A stretch of DNA of 64,000 bases from a virus, in the IMG/VR virus record IMGVR_UViG_3300032224_001146, positions 1-64,000 of that record. One strand, written 5' to 3'. The position numbers and the translations under genes are program-made. Shown here in pieces: positions 62,153 through 64,000 of the stretch. Below the pieces are notes generated by a model. That model had not been told where the DNA came from and ran no database searches. It saw nothing but the letters and a program-made list of their open reading frames with translations. Numbering within the stretch: the first letter of the stretch is position 1; every line of letters begins with the position of its first letter.

Positions 62153-64000
62153 ATGGCAGGAAAATCATACATAAAAGTAGGCTCTTCTTGGTCTAAGATA
62201 AAAAGAATGTATGTTAAAACTGGTCCAGTTTGGACATCAGTTAGAAAAGCATATATTAAAACTGGAAACGTTTGGAACAAGATGTTTGACTCTTCTAGTA
62301 GAATTCCATATACAACAGAAACTCCTACAATTAGACATGACGCATATACTGGAACTGTTGTTTCAGGTGCAGTAATTCAATATCCAGATCCAACTGGAGA
62401 ATCAGTAATTGGAATTAAATTGTGGGGAAGAGAAAATCCTTCTTCTTGGGGCAATGGTCCATTTACTCAAACAAAATATCAATGGTATGCTGCTGATAAT
62501 AAACAAGGAACAAATGCATATGTAATTAAAGATAGCTCAGATACGTATTATGTAGGGTCTTCAGAAAACAATGATCAGTATGATGGAAATTATTTATTCT
62601 TTAGAGCTTTATATACAAATGCTTATGGAACTGGAGTAGCCAATAGCTTGCCAGTATATGTTCACAAAAATGAACCATATAAAATAACTGGAGTAAATGG
62701 CGGGACAACTGGAATTTCTTCAACAGCAACAGAAGTTGGAACCCCGATACAGTTTGATTTTTATTGGAACAATGCATACACACGTTCTATAGATAGATAT
62801 TATTCAACTATAGAATGGTATAGAGGCTCACCACTATCAGATAAAAGCAATCGTGTTCAAGTTCATACAATGTATCAAGCAAATTGGATAGTTGATAACA
62901 CAACAGAATTTTCTGGAAATGACACCTATACTCCATCACCCTCCGACCTTGGATATACAATTTATGTAGTTATGACTGGCAATAATACATATACTATGGA
63001 CCCAATACAAACTGCATTATATACGGCTCCAATTGTAAGTACATATTACACAGCAACTGTAGTTAGTTCTAAGCCAGTAATTAATTCACCAGTAACAATT
63101 ACAAAAGTTGATGGATATCAAACAATTAATTATCAACTTAAAGCTAATACTCAAACTTATACACCTTCAGCAAGTACTGTTTATTGGGGCTGGCAGTGGG
63201 CTTCTTCTGCAACAGCATCAGATTCATCATGGAGAGCATTACAAACAAGATCTTATTTTCCAATATATGGAGGGTATCAAACTACAAATTATTATGGTTC
63301 AGAACCAAATCAAGGTGTAGATCATTATTTATATATTCCATTAACTGTATATGATGGGTCAACTGATGTTAGCACAATTGGAAAGTATTTCAGGTTTTAT
63401 TCAATTGGAAGTGCAAACGGTGCACAATCAATTACAAATAACTCAGCTGTACTTGGACCAATATACAACTATCCAACAACACCTGGAAACCCATCAATTT
63501 CTTTTTATGCTGCTTACAATTCTTCTCAAGCTTACATTAGGGCATTTTGGAATCCATCAACTTATTCTTTAGACTATACGCTTCAATATAAATCTGGAGG
63601 CACATGGTATGATGCATTAACAGTCACAGATGCTCCCCAATATGTTTCTACAGATGGAATTTTGGTTCCTACTGGAACTTTGATATTTAGAGTTAGAGCA
63701 AGAAATGCAGAAAACATATATCAGTATTCTTCAGAAATTACATTTAATGTTCCTGCCTCATACTCATTTTCTTTTGGAAATTATTTATATCCAAATACAA
63801 ATGGGCAAATTGGTTTAGATAGTGGCACAACATCAACAACTCCAAGCGGTGGAAGATTAATTGCAGTATACCCATTAGATATGGCAGAAACCACAACTGG
63901 ATATTATTCTGATGGTAGATATTATTATATTCAATTTTCTGGATATCAATATCAAAATGTTGGAGTTTCAACCTATGCATTAAGATATCAAGTTAAATTT
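62153..64000 (+). CDS. Tail fibre/tip protein, truncated by the window end (616+ aa)
   Basis: An ORF that stays open for 616 codons to the end of the window. The N-terminus has three tandem copies of a ~13-residue unit (YIKVGSSWSKIKR, MYVKTGPVWTSVRK, AYIKTGNVWNKMF), a repeat common at the start of phage tail proteins. The rest is Tyr/Thr/Ser-rich with Ig-like or fibronectin-like beta domains (YWGWQWASSATASDSSWRAL; AYIRAFWNPSTYSLDYTLQY). It is probably another fibre. The C-terminus is not seen. Confidence 0.75.
   Translation, partial: MAGKSYIKVGSSWSKIKRMYVKTGPVWTSVRKAYIKTGNVWNKMFDSSSRIPYTTETPTIRHDAYTGTVVSGAVIQYPDPTGESVIGIKLWGRENPSSWGNGPFTQTKYQWYAADNKQGTNAYVIKDSSDTYYVGSSENNDQYDGNYLFFRALYTNAYGTGVANSLPVYVHKNEPYKITGVNGGTTGISSTATEVGTPIQFDFYWNNAYTRSIDRYYSTIEWYRGSPLSDKSNRVQVHTMYQANWIVDNTTEFSGNDTYTPSPSDLGYTIYVVMTGNNTYTMDPIQTALYTAPIVSTYYTATVVSSKPVINSPVTITKVDGYQTINYQLKANTQTYTPSASTVYWGWQWASSATASDSSWRALQTRSYFPIYGGYQTTNYYGSEPNQGVDHYLYIPLTVYDGSTDVSTIGKYFRFYSIGSANGAQSITNNSAVLGPIYNYPTTPGNPSISFYAAYNSSQAYIRAFWNPSTYSLDYTLQYKSGGTWYDALTVTDAPQYVSTDGILVPTGTLIFRVRARNAENIYQYSSEITFNVPASYSFSFGNYLYPNTNGQIGLDSGTTSTTPSGGRLIAVYPLDMAETTTGYYSDGRYYYIQFSGYQYQNVGVSTYALRYQVKF

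Noticed and set aside
1-64000. tRNA genes, CRISPR arrays, insertion sequences and an integrase or attachment site
   Set aside because: No cloverleaf-like sequence, no regular spaced repeat, no transposase or integrase motif was found on either strand. The repeats seen are promoter-linked or within fibre genes.

Overview
The window is an A/T-rich piece of a tailed double-stranded DNA phage (Caudoviricetes) genome. Virion genes are recognisable directly: a PBSX-type portal, a capsid protease with an in-frame nested scaffold, an HK97-fold major capsid protein, head-tail connectors, a tail tube protein, a frameshifted tail assembly chaperone pair, a 2040-residue tape measure protein and a tail tip. 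I see no contractile sheath gene, so a long non-contractile tail (siphovirus) is most likely. The host is probably an A/T-rich Gram-positive bacterium, perhaps a freshwater actinobacterium. That is inference from a lysozyme-like protein of the type seen in actinobacteriophages, three PASTA (peptidoglycan-binding) domains in a tail protein, an adenosylcobalamin-dependent ribonucleotide reductase and several candidate leaderless mRNAs. No terminase, DNA polymerase, integrase, tRNA or CRISPR array is visible, so the genome continues beyond both ends.

Positions 1-3700 (minus strand) hold a dense block of very small genes, 23-93 residues, many stop-start coupled as TAATG. They form four transcription units led by near-identical promoters. 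Each promoter has an ATGTCAG block 17 bases upstream of the -10 hexamer, an extended -10, and a CRP/FNR-like palindrome further upstream at one of two distances (27 or 37-38 bp) that differ by one helical turn. Three of the leaders start with a 7-bp triloop hairpin. A 19-bp palindrome made of two inverted DnaA-box-like sequences (3716-3734) marks the strand switch. Positions 3823-4308 are three small plus-strand genes; 4345-6406 is again minus strand, with a possible small RNA, three Cys-cluster proteins and a secreted lysozyme-like protein.

From 6491 to the end everything is on the plus strand: a glycosyltransferase, a class II ribonucleotide reductase and a holin-like peptide, then about 29 kb (9.8-39.3 kb) of fibre, adhesin and chaperone genes, then head genes (39.3-43.7 kb), connectors and tail tube (43.8-47.7 kb), chaperones and tape measure (47.8-54.6 kb) and tail tip genes (54.6-64.0 kb, the last one cut by the window end). 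Fibre genes lying before the portal, with no terminase between, is an unusual order. The fibre region contains two glycine-rich adhesins, each followed by a small chaperone-like gene, a Cys-rich lectin-like protein, and an embedded cassette (26.3-30.1 kb) with a peptidase-U32-like/methyltransferase fusion and a permease-like membrane protein.

Late units use a second promoter type: a -35 related to TTGCCT/AGGCCT, a 17-base spacer usually ending in GG, then TATAAT or a close variant. In several cases the -10 is only 6-9 bases from the start codon with no Shine-Dalgarno sequence, which suggests leaderless mRNAs. Expression ratios in the morphogenesis region appear to be set by a terminator after the capsid gene that overlaps the next promoter, by the nested scaffold start, and by a CCCAAAC -1 frameshift site before the tape measure gene.
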